64,000 nt of DNA, from the NCBI GenBank assembly GCA_009760855.2, contig WPIO01000003.1, positions 12,142,001 to 12,206,000 of the forward strand, written 5' to 3'. The number at the start of each line of letters is the position of its first letter. Within the stretch, counting starts at the first letter, position 1. Source of the stretch: Cristatella mucedo (Eukaryota; Bryozoa; Phylactolaemata; Cristatellidae). Below the pieces are notes generated by a model. It made no database searches. It was not told the origin of the DNA and saw only the letters and a list, made by a program, of their open reading frames with translations. The translations under genes and the position numbers were made by a program. Of the stretch, positions 1 through 9,660 are shown in pieces.

Positions 1-299
1 ATAATCTTCCGGTTGCCAACATGTAGTTGCTATAAAAACGTGCGCCAGCTGCGAGTGAGTACTATGTGGTGCACGAACTTACCTAAGTCAAAGTTCGCAA
101 CATATGCCTACCAAAACATGCAGCTTCTTTAAATGCTTACGATTAGCTTCCTTTCGGAAGAAAGTCAGGGACAGAGCGGCAGGATTAAGAAGCCGTAGCA
201 GAAACAGCGAGATAAAGTCAATCGTGCAATCAGCCAAAGCGCGTTTGGTGCACGTACGTTAGCCGACTTCATGTCACGCAACAAAGACTGTGATAAACA
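1..299. other. No gene recognised
   Basis: I see no coding exon or named repeat here. A donor-like site on the minus strand near 80 has no open frame leading into it. If gene B1 continues past the left edge, this is intronic or 3' sequence of that gene. Confidence 0.4.
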
Positions 300-1570
300 T
301 AATTAGATTTGAAGATAGCTGTTTCGGAAGAGAATAGCAAGAAACTAGCAACTTTTGAAAGCCGGAAAGAGGTGCGACAGTCGGCAGCATGATAGTAGAT
401 GTCATTGGGCATACATATTGAAACTGAGTTCCAAAGTCTTGGGCACCCGGAGCAAAAGCTTCTGTTGCCAGCGGTCTTTGAGAGTAAGAATCGAACAGCT
501 GATTTAGTGTCGGTGCAGGACCTCACAATCCGAGGCCTTGACTTGAGCAGCAGTTCGGCTAATGCGGTGAAGAAAGAGCCAAGCCGTGGCAGGCCTTGCA
601 GATCCGAGTACGACTCTTGCTCTGTATGCTTTGACCAAAAATGGGGTGCGGCCACCCCAGCTCCTTCATCAAAGGAGACGCAATGACTGATTTCTTGACG
701 CGTAGCCACGAGAATTCTTAACTTTTGAGGCTTAATAGCTTTTTTTGGTTGCCCAGCCAAAACTACATTGAAAAAAACTTGATCGAAACTGAACCAGGGA
801 TGGGGCAGAAACAGCCGTGGGTCGGGATCGGATCTTTTCGGAACTCCGCAGAGTCTGACCGGTCTGCTGAATGAGACTTGACCGCTGTAGTTAATCTGTA
901 GGCCGCCAATAACTCCAGGTGCTCTGCTGTTTAACGTATGTCGTCGCCCCGTCTGACACGTGTGATCTTGAGATCACATGGGTGCAGTACTATTTATGGT
1001 AGGCCAGTGCTTGAACGCGATGCCCTAGTCCACCTTTGAAGGGGCTCGCCCGCCTTTGATGTATCGGGCAGCTTGCCAGAAGTAAGGGCGGAGCGAGCTG
1101 ACCCTCTGTTTTTTTTAGGAATGCGGGCGTTCGCAGAAGAGAACGGTGGTGAGACTCTGCGAGCCCAAACGCATAGCTATCCTTGCTCACTCGCTGTTTC
1201 CTTGACGAACCGGGGGGGGGCAGTCAGAGTGTCGGACCCGGACTGAGCACGAACGGACAAGTACGATAAATAAATAAATGAAATAAATCCTAGCTGATTA
1301 AGCAGCCTCTTTTGTATAGCGACAGTAGAGCCTTTACGGCTATCACCACCGCTTGCAGCAGTGATAAAGAATCGCCCACCGAAGGAATCGAACCCACGAC
1401 CTTGGGACCGAGTTCGTGAAAGCAACCGCCTTACCAAGTGTGCCATCACGGCTCACCAACCATCACGGCTCACCACAATTTAAACCACCTTAGAGCCTTA
1501 CTTGCCAGACCAATCGCTGTTCTGAATCGCTTAAGTAGAATTTTATGATCTGCAGCGTCACTAAGACCCA
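300..1570 (-). mobile_element. Repeat family B, copy 1: LINE 3' coding tail plus a non-LINE leader
   Basis: The left part, read on the minus strand, encodes a degraded C-terminus of an L2/CR1-type reverse transcriptase with the typical pattern LRSC..NKLAVPFL, then GDRSFSSAGPRLWNSLP, then a (R)NDI box; here it is mutated. The right part (about 690-1570) is a leader also found at 25.4-25.8, 32.4-33.0, 34.2-34.5 and 40.3-40.9 kb. A SINE interrupts the copy at 1264-1477, and homology to the other copies resumes at about 1486 (a block ending in AATCGCTTAAGTAG). It is non-functional and lies 3' of the last visible B1 exon. Confidence 0.75.
1264..1477 (-). mobile_element. tRNA-derived SINE, family 1 (nested in family B copy 1)
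   Basis: On the minus strand the element starts with a gtgagccgtgatggc A-box-like region, carries the B box GGTTCGATTCC, and continues into the family's conserved body with GGTGATAGCCGTAAAGG and a 3' part CAAAAGAGGCTGCTTAATCAG. It ends in an A/T-rich ATTT-type tail. The head motif (catcacggctcacc on the plus strand) occurs twice at 1442-1477. Full relatives are at 3.4, 16.15, 24.1 and 27.6 kb. Confidence 0.8.
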
Positions 1571-2230
1571 CATCCGCTTCGCCTCTTTTGCTCGAACCGA
1601 TCAAGAAAGAAACGTCTTCTGCTTTGCACTTCCTCTATTTTCGTCTACTCTTATCGGCGTTGCCACTTGACGCAGTAACGTCTCGCTAAGTGATCGCACT
1701 GCTGTGCTGTGCCTTTAAACTTGCTCGCGAGTGGACCTAAAATCCGAATTCCAGCTGAATTGGCGACGTTTCGCTTTTAAGCACCTCGAACCTCTCAGCT
1801 TTTCTAACCATTCAGTTCGCTCTTCCACTCGGTAGGTTCTTCACGTGATCTGGAGCAATCTCCATCGCAAGACTGGCTGGTTTTCGCAGGCTGGCTTTAG
1901 ATCTGCCTACTCAATACGACTACTTAGCTAAGGCGGCATCGTTTGTTCGTACGGCAGTGTCAGATTTACTATGGGCATAATGCTAATTGCGGGCTGCTAA
2001 CAAGGTCACTAGCGTATGCTTATATCTGCGTTAAATAAACTCGCTTTTAGTTATATGTTTTAGCTTAGGGTTTATGATTTTGGGTTCAATATTAAATGTT
2101 TGCTTGCATTGGGTTTTACGAAGCATGGCTTTATGGTTAGATTTTGTATTTCTTGGGTTTGGCATTTTGGGTTTACAGTTTAATGTTTAGGGTTTAGTAT
2201 TTAGGTATAGAGAGAAACGGGGAATGGAAA
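1571..2230. repeat. Low-copy repeat shared with 42.8-43.4 kb, with TTTAGGG-like stretch
   Basis: Blocks such as CTAAAATCCGAATTCCA, the run around CTGGCTTTAGATCTG and the T/G-rich 3' part recur in the same order at about 42900-43420; a weaker relative begins near 23290. From about 2040 to 2210 the sequence is rich in degenerate GGGTTTA/TTTAGGG words but is not a regular telomere array. No coding frame is evident. Confidence 0.6.
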
Positions 2231-2647
2231 AGTATAACCAAAACGTGTTCATTTGCAGTGAACATAAACATAAGCTGTCGAACATGCTGAACAACCTGCT
2301 ATGAGCACCGTGCCCGTAGCAGATCATTGCTGTACGAACAAGCGACGCCATATTAACTGGAATACTTTATAGCAACGCGTCATCTATTTCCCAGACCGGT
2401 CCTAGCTATTAGACTCTCCGACTCCTCAGTTACGACCTTATGACATAATGACGTCCGTAGCGCAGCGGCCAGCGATGGTGGGGGTCAAAGGCTCGATTAA
2501 AAAGAAAAACTCCGCCAGCCTTTGACGATGCACGAGAGAAAAGTAATGCATAGCGCTGCTACGTCCGGCATAGCGTAGCAAAGAAGCTGGCTTTAAGACA
2601 TTCGCTGTCTGTTTAAAACAAAGTCTCTCGCTGTGCCACTGACACAC

Positions 2648-2920
2648 CTTGCACGTCAATGGTGGCTGGAAACGACGTGACGTGCGAATCCGCTGCGGGA
2701 ATGTACACGTGACACAGGTAGCTTCCAGAATCTTCGGACGAGACTCGCTTGGTGAAATTCTGAGAGCTAGATATAACGTCGGGGTTGCTATGGTTGGCGC
2801 GCGTCCACGTTGTGGTCGCGTTCTCTATAGGCGTCGCTTCGTGAATGAGGCATTGGAGCGTAACTAAATCGCCCGGTTTGACGACCGTCGACTTTGGTTT
2901 AATCGCCACACTTGGGGGAA
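2648..2920 (-). CDS. Gene B1 exon 4: complete Ig-like domain (Ig2)
   Basis: This 273-bp exon encodes one whole Ig-like domain in a single phase 1-1 module. It starts after the acceptor ttgtttgcag (2921-2930) with V-PPSVAIKPK, has the B-strand Cys in DLVTLQC, the C-strand Trp in TTTWTR, and the F-strand motif EDSGSYLCHV, and it ends at the donor CAAG|GTGTGT. It contains possible N-glycosylation sequons (NAT, NHS, NFT). The spacing fits an I- or V-like domain of a cell-surface or secreted protein. The split codon at each end matches the upstream exon at 6694-6804. I cannot assign the domain to a named family. Confidence 0.8.
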
Positions 2921-3408
2921 CTGCAAACAAAGATCCTCAAACCACTAGATTTACTTCATAGCGATTTAGTACTAGGTACGATTCAGCGAAAGCTCTGCAC
3001 AAAGATTGCATAGCAGCACTCCCCAGCGAGTGGTTACGAGTTGCAGCCAATCGCAGCTCAGCCCGCCATCCCGTTACTGGCATTGGGTACTGGCGGCAGC
3101 TGCTCGCAGTGCAGCCGGCCATACCGTTCTACGGATTCCCAAATTAAAATACAAATACAGTGGTTTCCTACCGAAAATGCGGTCCAGTTCGGCGTCTAGA
3201 GTATGCCATTCATGCGTGTGCTCCGCGCTTGCTGCTTAGCAGCTGTACACACGTAAGAGCAGGCAGCAGAGAGGATTTTGTGAGCCTCTATCATGAGTCA
3301 GATGGACGAACTGTATTAGGGGTTTGTATAAAATATGGAAAAACCGCCCTCCGCGATGTCTGTCTACGTGCCGTTTCAAATTATTCGTTCATCACAATCT
3401 TCGGTGAT
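2921..3408. other. Intron of B1, nothing recognised
   Basis: This is unique-looking sequence between exon 4 and the SINE. Short frames on both strands lack splice sites or motifs. Confidence 0.4.
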
Positions 3409-3595
3409 TAGTGAGCCGCGATGGCACACTAGGGAAGGCGGTTACTTTTCATGCACTTGGTTTCGAGGTTATAGGTTCGAATCCTGCAGTGGGCGAGCCT
3501 TTGTTGTCCCTGCAAGAGGTGGCGATAGCCGTAAAGGCTATTCTGTAACTATATAAAAGAGGCTGTCAAATCAGCTAGTATTTATAAATAGTTAT
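3409..3595 (+). mobile_element. tRNA-derived SINE, family 1
   Basis: The copy begins gtgagccgcgatggcacac, has a perfect B box GGTTCGAATCC at 3474-3484, the conserved body GGTGGCGATAGCCGTAAAGG and the end AAGAGGCTGTCAAATCAGC followed by A/T-rich sequence. It lies in a B1 intron in antisense orientation to the gene. Confidence 0.85.
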
Positions 3596-3939
3596 ACTGG
3601 TTCACAATCAAACGCACCATTCTCAAATCGATATAGTACTCAAGCGTTGTATCTAAGGGAGTCTCCGGTCGTCAATGGAGAGTAAGCTCATGTCTCAAAG
3701 TTTGACGAAGTTTAAGCCTTAAATGCCCAGGGAAGCTCGTGACCTGAAGTTCGAGAAGCCCAAGTCAAAGCGAGGAAGCAAGAGCAAGTCAAATATTGAC
3801 TAGAACGAGCAGCCAGATATCACAGCTGCCATCATTTGAAGCAGATATAATCACAGATGAATTTCAATATGGTGAGCGCCTTTCAGTCAGTCTTTCAGCT
3901 CTTCCTTGCACTCGTTATATACATTGCCCTGGCAATAGC

Positions 3940-3941
<2 letters not shown>

Positions 3942-4021
<80 letters not shown>

Positions 4022-4049
4022 CATATATATATATATATATGAGTTACTT

Positions 4050-4083
<34 letters not shown>
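3942..4083. repeat. Compound microsatellite (AT)n(AC)n(AT)n
   Basis: An AT run of about 43 bases is followed by about 25 bases of AC, then AT again. A short unique piece (gagttacttctt) separates it from a second AT run ending near 4083. The same gagttacttct spacer, in reverse, sits between the AT runs at 58.3 kb, so both may come from one mobile parent. Confidence 0.9.
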
Positions 4084-4091
<8 letters not shown>

Positions 4092-4179
4092 TGAGCACGG
4101 TGATAGGCAAGAAAAATGGCATCTTCTCCCAACCACCAGCTTTGTTTGCAATTGTAACACAATCATAGATTGCTGTATC

Positions 4180-6200
4180 ATTTCGGTCAATTGCTGTCGG
4201 TTGCCATGCATTGCCAAAGTTTGAACGCGGAAAATGACAGCATGTGTGCCCACAGTGAGCGTTATATGGTAAGATAATTAAAATTTTAAACAGCCGATTT
4301 TCAGCAAATTTGAAACAGCTTGCTGTAGAGGCAGGACCTTTGCTATCTATTGCCGTGCATTGCCCTCGATTGTGCCTTTGTCGATTGTTTAAAAAGATGT
4401 AGCAGCACTTTTAATGCAGTTTAGTGCAATATCCAAAAAAAGTTAATAGAGCTTCTCTCAGCAACTATTGGTTCATTTGTAGTGGACCGTTATCGAATGG
4501 CGTATTTTCCCGGGCCGTTGCCGTCGATTGCTGTGCGTTATCCAAGATTGAACGGTCAGAGCTGGTTGAAAGGGTTGAAAGTATGTGCGTGCACAGTGAG
4601 ATGTTACTTGGAATAAGAATTGGAGCTTGGTGCAACCAATTTTTTGTCGATTTGACAATGATTTCGGTATTGGTCCCTACCATTGCTGTCGACTGCCGTG
4701 CATTGTTGACAATTAACGTGAAAAATAGCTTGAAACTCCTACGATTTCACTTTTAGCAAAATGAAATGTGAAATGCGATGACAGCTGGCACTTCGTGCAG
4801 CCAATTTGTGGTTGACTTGCAACGTATTTGAGTGGATTGTTGCTTCAAGCCAAGCCGTTGCCATAGATTGTCATACATTGCCCGAGATCCTACGAGCTCA
4901 ATTGCTTAAAATCTTAAACAGTGTGCTTGTAAGATGAATTCAAAATTGGAGCATTGCGAAACCGATTTTAGGGCATGGGCCACTGCAGTGTATAGCTGCC
5001 GAATGGTTGAGAAATTGTAGTGAAATTGTGCGATTACACGATAACCAAAGATTAGAGCTACGTGCAATCACTATTAGAGCTTAAAGTGTACGTACTTTGG
5101 TCGCTTTGGGGTGGGTTGCGGTGAATTGACGTACAAGCCCGGGTTATTGCAATCGATTGTAGTGCATTGCTGCAGAAGGGTTGAGGCAATTACAGTAAAG
5201 TTATGCGAGTACACAATAACCGAAGAGTAGAGCAGCGTGCAATCATAATTAGAGCACCTAGTTTACGAGTTCTGGTTGCTGTGCAGAGGATTGCAGCAGA
5301 TTTTGGCAGATTGGGGTATGGGACTGGGCGGTTGCAGTCAATTGCAGTGCATTGCATAAAAACGCGCTCGCAAAATGGAGCAAAATTGTGTGGGTGCACT
5401 TTGAACTTAATGTATTCTTATAGGCAATGTCAGTTAGAGCTTCGCGATGGCGATTTGAGAATTATTTGCAGTGGAATAGAGTGAATTGTGGTAGTTTCCC
5501 AGGTAATTTCAGGTGATGGCCGACCATTGCCACAATGCGAGGATGCACAACTTTTTTTAAAAATTTTACGTGGGTGTACACACAACATGCACTTAATATG
5601 CAATAAAAAGTGGAGTCGGCGCCATCTATTCCTATTTTTTCGCGGTGGACTGCAGTAGATCGTGTAGTGGTGTTGGCCCGGGCTACTGCAGTCGATTGCA
5701 GCCCATTGCACGAGAACGACCGTACCAATGCAATGGAAATTGTTTTAGTGCAATTTTTACAGAATGTGCTGTCATATGCAATCAGAAAAGAAGTTTTTCA
5801 AGCAGGATTTCCTTCGTTTTGCGTGGGTGGAATGCAGTGGATTGCGGTGTTGTCCTGTGCCGCTGCAGCGCTATTTCAGTCGACTTCATGGAAACGCGTT
5901 CGCGGAATCGCAAGAAATCTTTTGGGTACATTGCACATGTAGCGTGCGTAGTTTGATATTCTAAAATGTTTTGAGGTCTGTGCAGCTGATTTTCTTTTGG
6001 ATTTTAAGCGAACTGAAATGGATTGCGTTGGATTTCGGCACAGTCATCAGGCCTTGAAGCTCATTTGCATAAATGCGAGTTCGCACAGCGAAATGAAATT
6101 TAGTGGAGAGATAAAATGGAACGTGAACTACAATATCAGTCAAAATTTGAGCTCGGAAACGCTAATGTCTGGTCGGAGTTAGCCTAATTTGAGTGGATTT
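4180..6200. repeat. Degenerate tandem repeat, period about 150-190 bp, roughly 12 monomers
   Basis: A core resembling CCGTTGCAGTCGATTGCAGT followed by GCATTG recurs near 4190, 4342, 4515, 4680, 4855, 5142, 5330, 5682 and 5840, with weaker copies near 4985, 5500 and 6015. A second motif (gtgcaatcatAATTAGAGC, or GTGGGTGCAC) recurs once per unit between the cores. Divergence between units is high, so the array is old. It fills most of the B1 intron between the Ig1 second-half exon and the Ig2 exon. No coding potential is seen. Confidence 0.65.
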
Positions 6201-6404
6201 CGAAGGATTCCTGCAATTCGTCGAACCCGTCTTGCATTGGCAAAGGAGAGTCTCTACTCAGTGCCTTTGGGCTGAGCGAAAGCGTCTCTCTTCGCTGCAT
6301 CAATCAGACCTTGGTGAGACTTCTTCTCTTGCTGCGGCGAATAAATGTAGTCGCCAGTCTCAACGATGAACGCATCCGCTGACAGCAGCAGCAGCATCAG
6401 CATC

Positions 6405-6546
<142 letters not shown>

Positions 6547-6693
6547 GGCCGTAACCGATTCTTCTCGCTCTTCTACAGCCGTGCTCGGAGTATTTACGTT
6601 CTATTCCCAGTCGCCCGCGATCCGGACGGCGCAGGCGCTCCACCCCAGGCGCTGGCCTCTGCTATGCCGAGTGGTGGCGCTCTGCTTACTTAC

Positions 6694-6804
6694 CAAACAA
6701 GGAGATGGTGAACGTGCGAGATCCACCATTCAAGTCCGAGCAACTGTAGTCGCCCAGGTCGGCTCGTGAGAACGCCAAGATCGTCAATCGCATGAGGCTT
6801 TCAA
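6694..6804 (-). CDS. Gene B1 exon 3: second half of Ig1
   Basis: This 111-bp phase 1-1 exon follows the acceptor catctgcag and ends at the strong donor TTTG|GTAAGTAAG. It encodes ESLMRLTILAFSRADLGDYS, then Cys, then SDLNGGSRTFTISLF. The E-F strand motif L-T-I-L...A-D-L-G-D-Y-S-C is the diagnostic second-cysteine segment of an Ig domain. It completes the half domain encoded at 8434-8610, and its split codons fit both neighbours. The homologous exon of gene B3 (49057-49167) is also exactly 111 bp. The frame is short and was found by searching for the D-x-G-x-Y-x-C pattern. Confidence 0.82.
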
Positions 6805-8179
6805 CTGCAGATGCAAATACGCGCACCGAGAAGCGTGGCGGTGGCGGCCGCGGCTGGAAGCGACTGTGAGCAGCGACTGGAGGCCACGCTTTATCACTCG
6901 ACCACGATCCCTGAGAATCGCGGGGAACTAGGCGAAGAGGCGGGTATAGGGCGGAAAGGCCGCCGAAAAAGAAGTCGAAGAAGAAGAGAAAAACCGTCGA
7001 AGAAGCGAGCAGCTCTGGGGAGTGGCCTTTCTGCCTAGAGATGCGAAGCTGAACCTTCCTTGGAGCTTCTATTGAGCCGAGCGCGGCAGCGGCGATCGGG
7101 CACCTGCTCGAAAGTAGTAGCGAGCATTCGAGAGGCTTTCGTCTCTCGCGTGCAGCAAGCGACGCTGCTGCTGCTTCGCAGAGGTAACTCGAGAAAAAGT
7201 AGTGGGGGGCAATCGCTCGACTTTGAATTCATGTGCTAATTAGGAGCCGACGAGGGCCGAGCTTTGCGCCTTCGCTCTACTGTAGTTCCTGTCGAGATGC
7301 GAACTCGCCACTTGGCCTGATTTTACCATCGATCCACTTATAAGCATTAACTTTTAATCTCAGCTTGCAGAAGCTGTGCGTGGAGCCTGGACCCAAGCAA
7401 ATATGTCGCAATCCTGGTCGTAGAGTAGTACACTCGTCGTTGTCATCAAGCTGCCCCCAGCCGATATGTCGCGTAAAAAGCCGGCGAGCGAGCGGCTCGG
7501 TGTTTAAACTGACCAGACTCGGTGTCTGCTCGAAGTGCTCATGAAAACCAGCACTTTCAACATTATGACTCCCGGATATAATTTTAACTGGGGTCTTCAA
7601 ATAATGTAACCTGAAATCAAGCCCGACCGTAGCCTCTGAGTTTCATAGGCATAGTAAGGAACAAAGACGCTAGCGCTTGCCTCCGCATGCTTAGCAGTGC
7701 TACTATGCCCACGCTGACTCGCTCAAGTATGCCTCTAAATTAATGGTGACTATATCTGAGCTAAGTTCTCCCTTGACGTAGTCCACTTCTTGTCTACTAA
7801 TCTTGGGTAAGCTTGAGCAGTAGTGAGTCACAGGGTGAAACGCTCGGCCGAAACAAATCTAGGCCGACTGATGTTTGAGTACTGTGCATTCCCGAACCGA
7901 ATAAACACGGTCCTAAATAGTCACTGAGCCCAGGGCCAAATGGATAGCCTAAAACCATCGGCTTCGCTCTCATAACGCAGTATTCGCATGCACGTATTCA
8001 ACGAGGAAATTAGGGGTGCGACTCGGCTGACGACTTCCAAGCCACCGATGGGGCTACACATTTGACACTTTACCATTCTTTACCGCCGTTTTACCGTCGG
8101 TTAATGCCCTTTTAATAAGCTCTTAATTATATTAAGCTACACGCCCATAGAACCATAGGAAGCTCATTCGCCTTTGGTA

Positions 8180-8181
<2 letters not shown>
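6805..8181. other. B1 intron, no exon recognised
   Basis: G/C-richer sequence near 6800-7300 (including a gaagaagaag-type purine stretch) gives several unrelated open frames on both strands. A 107-codon minus-strand frame at 7277-7600 has neither splice sites nor a recognisable domain. Confidence 0.4.

Positions 8182-8242
<61 letters not shown>
8182..8242. repeat. (AT)n microsatellite
   Basis: About 60 bases of uninterrupted AT dinucleotide repeat in a B1 intron. Confidence 0.95.
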
Positions 8243-8245
<3 letters not shown>

Positions 8246-8433
8246 GCAGGCCTGCGATTTAATAAAAGAGAAAGGGGAACTGGTCGTCGAAATTGTTAAT
8301 GACCTAATTATTGCCATATATGAATATATACGTGATAATAATTACTGGTGGGCGTTGATTGCTGCGGTCGTTGCTTCTATTTGCAATGACGACAGTATTG
8401 ACGATATGCTGGGCAGCGCAGGCAAACACTTAC

Positions 8434-8610
8434 CTAGCACGTCGTCGTATCGGTATTTCGGGTTGGACTTCACTGTGTTGGCATTGATCACGGTGTTGTC
8501 CGGCGTTGTCCACCCTCGGTTGTCGACAGTGGAGGGAGTGGTGTCAAACTGACAAACGAGTGTCACGGCTGACCCCAGAATTGCCGACGACGGACCCTTT
8601 GAGTATATTA
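8434..8610 (-). CDS. Gene B1 exon 2: first half of Ig1
   Basis: This 177-bp exon lies between the acceptor cgcactgcag and the consensus donor GCTAG|GTAAGTG, phase 1 at both ends. It encodes VIYSKGPSSAILGSAVTLV, then Cys, then after 13 residues a Trp (NRGW), ending in KYRYDDVL. This is the A-to-D strand half of a V-like Ig domain, with the first Cys and core Trp but no second Cys. The second Cys comes from the next exon (6694-6804). Joined to the signal-peptide exon at 12774-12846, the split codon gives Val and an unbroken frame. Confidence 0.82.
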
Positions 8611-8747
8611 CTGCAGTGCGAGCTACAGCGAGCAACAGGCGAGGCCTGTAGAACTAGGTCGATGCCAGTAGTCCAGGTCACGCTTCGCATATGCCACCCA
8701 CTCCACCCACACGCCGGCCGGGCCATCCTGTTGATCGCTTCATCTCA

Positions 8748-8832
8748 ATAGTAGTAATAGTAATAATAATGCATCTGTATAGCGGCCTCAGATAACTTAA
8801 TCTCTTTATAGGCACTTTGACCTACAGTTTCA
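8748..8832 (-). mobile_element. L2-type LINE, 3' terminus only
   Basis: On the minus strand a decayed version of the family's 3' end (GCGCCTAGAAAGAGATTGAG, TCTCTGAGG) is followed by an ATT-type tail at 8748-8770. Confidence 0.6.
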
Positions 8833-9189
8833 TGCGCTTCAGTAGCTAGAACTTAGCGGAGGAGGGATCCAGACCTTGAACTGTTCGGCGGCAGTCGGTT
8901 AACGCATGGCTGCACGAAGAGGCCTCCCTTCATCGCCGCCTCGCCGTGCTGTCTGCCGGTGGGGCGGTAGCAACGGGTTGCACCCTTAGGAGATTTCAGG
9001 GGCGCATTAAGGACATAAAATTGCATATCGTTTCTGGTAGGTCAGGTAGGCCTGAGCTTCAGCGCTAAGCGGGTCTTGCACTGGAGAGGATTTCCTGGCG
9101 ACTCCATTTATAAAAAGTATAAGTAGCTTGTATCGTCAGATTGGCGGCCAGCCAGGCCTTTGCAAAAGCAGTGTGCGAAGTCAGCTTTC

Positions 9190-9367
9190 GAAAAGCTCCT
9201 TTAGCAATAATATGCACATTACTACTAACCATATTGTTATGCATGTTGACACTGGGCATTTTACCACTAACCATACGGTTCCCGCTTCCTTAACAGCATG
9301 TGTGAAGTACCTATAACGATATTAAGCTCTCTGAGGTAGCTATAGAAATATATTATTATTATTATTA
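9190..9367 (+). mobile_element. L2-type LINE, degenerate 3' end
   Basis: The pattern 'catgttgacactg..cactaacca', the mutated terminal block and an ATTATTATTATT tail (9350-9366) match the 3' ends of better copies at 19.9, 24.4 and 59.7 kb. Confidence 0.6.
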
Positions 9368-9474
9368 AATCTATCGAGATATCGAGCTGAAACTTATTTC
9401 CCCGAGAGCAAAGCACGACGAATTTCTGGTAAGCTGTGTACGTAATTTCTTCGTTGCAAGATCTCCGAAGGAAA

Positions 9475-9645
9475 ATTCATTTGTATTGCGGTATAAATAA
9501 GAGAACTTAATCTCTATTCAGATGCTTCTCATGTGCGATAGGGCTCGAGACCGCGACCTCAGTCATCAAATACATTCACCGTGACCTTGGTGGTTAAAGG
9601 CGAACACCGTAATCACGGGACCAAACTAACAGAGAAAGAGAGAGA
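9475..9645 (-). mobile_element. tRNA-derived SINE, family 2
   Basis: On the minus strand: AGTTTGGTCCCGTGATTACGG..., a GAGGTCGCGGTCTCGAGCCC B-box region, and a tail block GAATAGAGATTAAGTTCTC ending in ATACAAATGAAT. The same three blocks occur in the same order at 29.87-30.0 kb. The family is unrelated in body sequence to family 1. A (GA)n run adjoins it at 9631-9660. Confidence 0.6.
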
Positions 9646-9660
9646 GAGAGAAAGAGAGAA

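Noticed and set aside
1-200. B1 exon ending at the donor CTTAG|GTAAGTTCG near 79-85
   Set aside because: All three frames leading to the donor contain stops and no Ig or TM feature is present.
3409-3500. tRNA gene (A and B box)
   Set aside because: The body continues into a conserved non-tRNA region with an A/T tail and occurs in several copies; it is a SINE. The same holds for 16.15, 24.09 and 27.6 kb.
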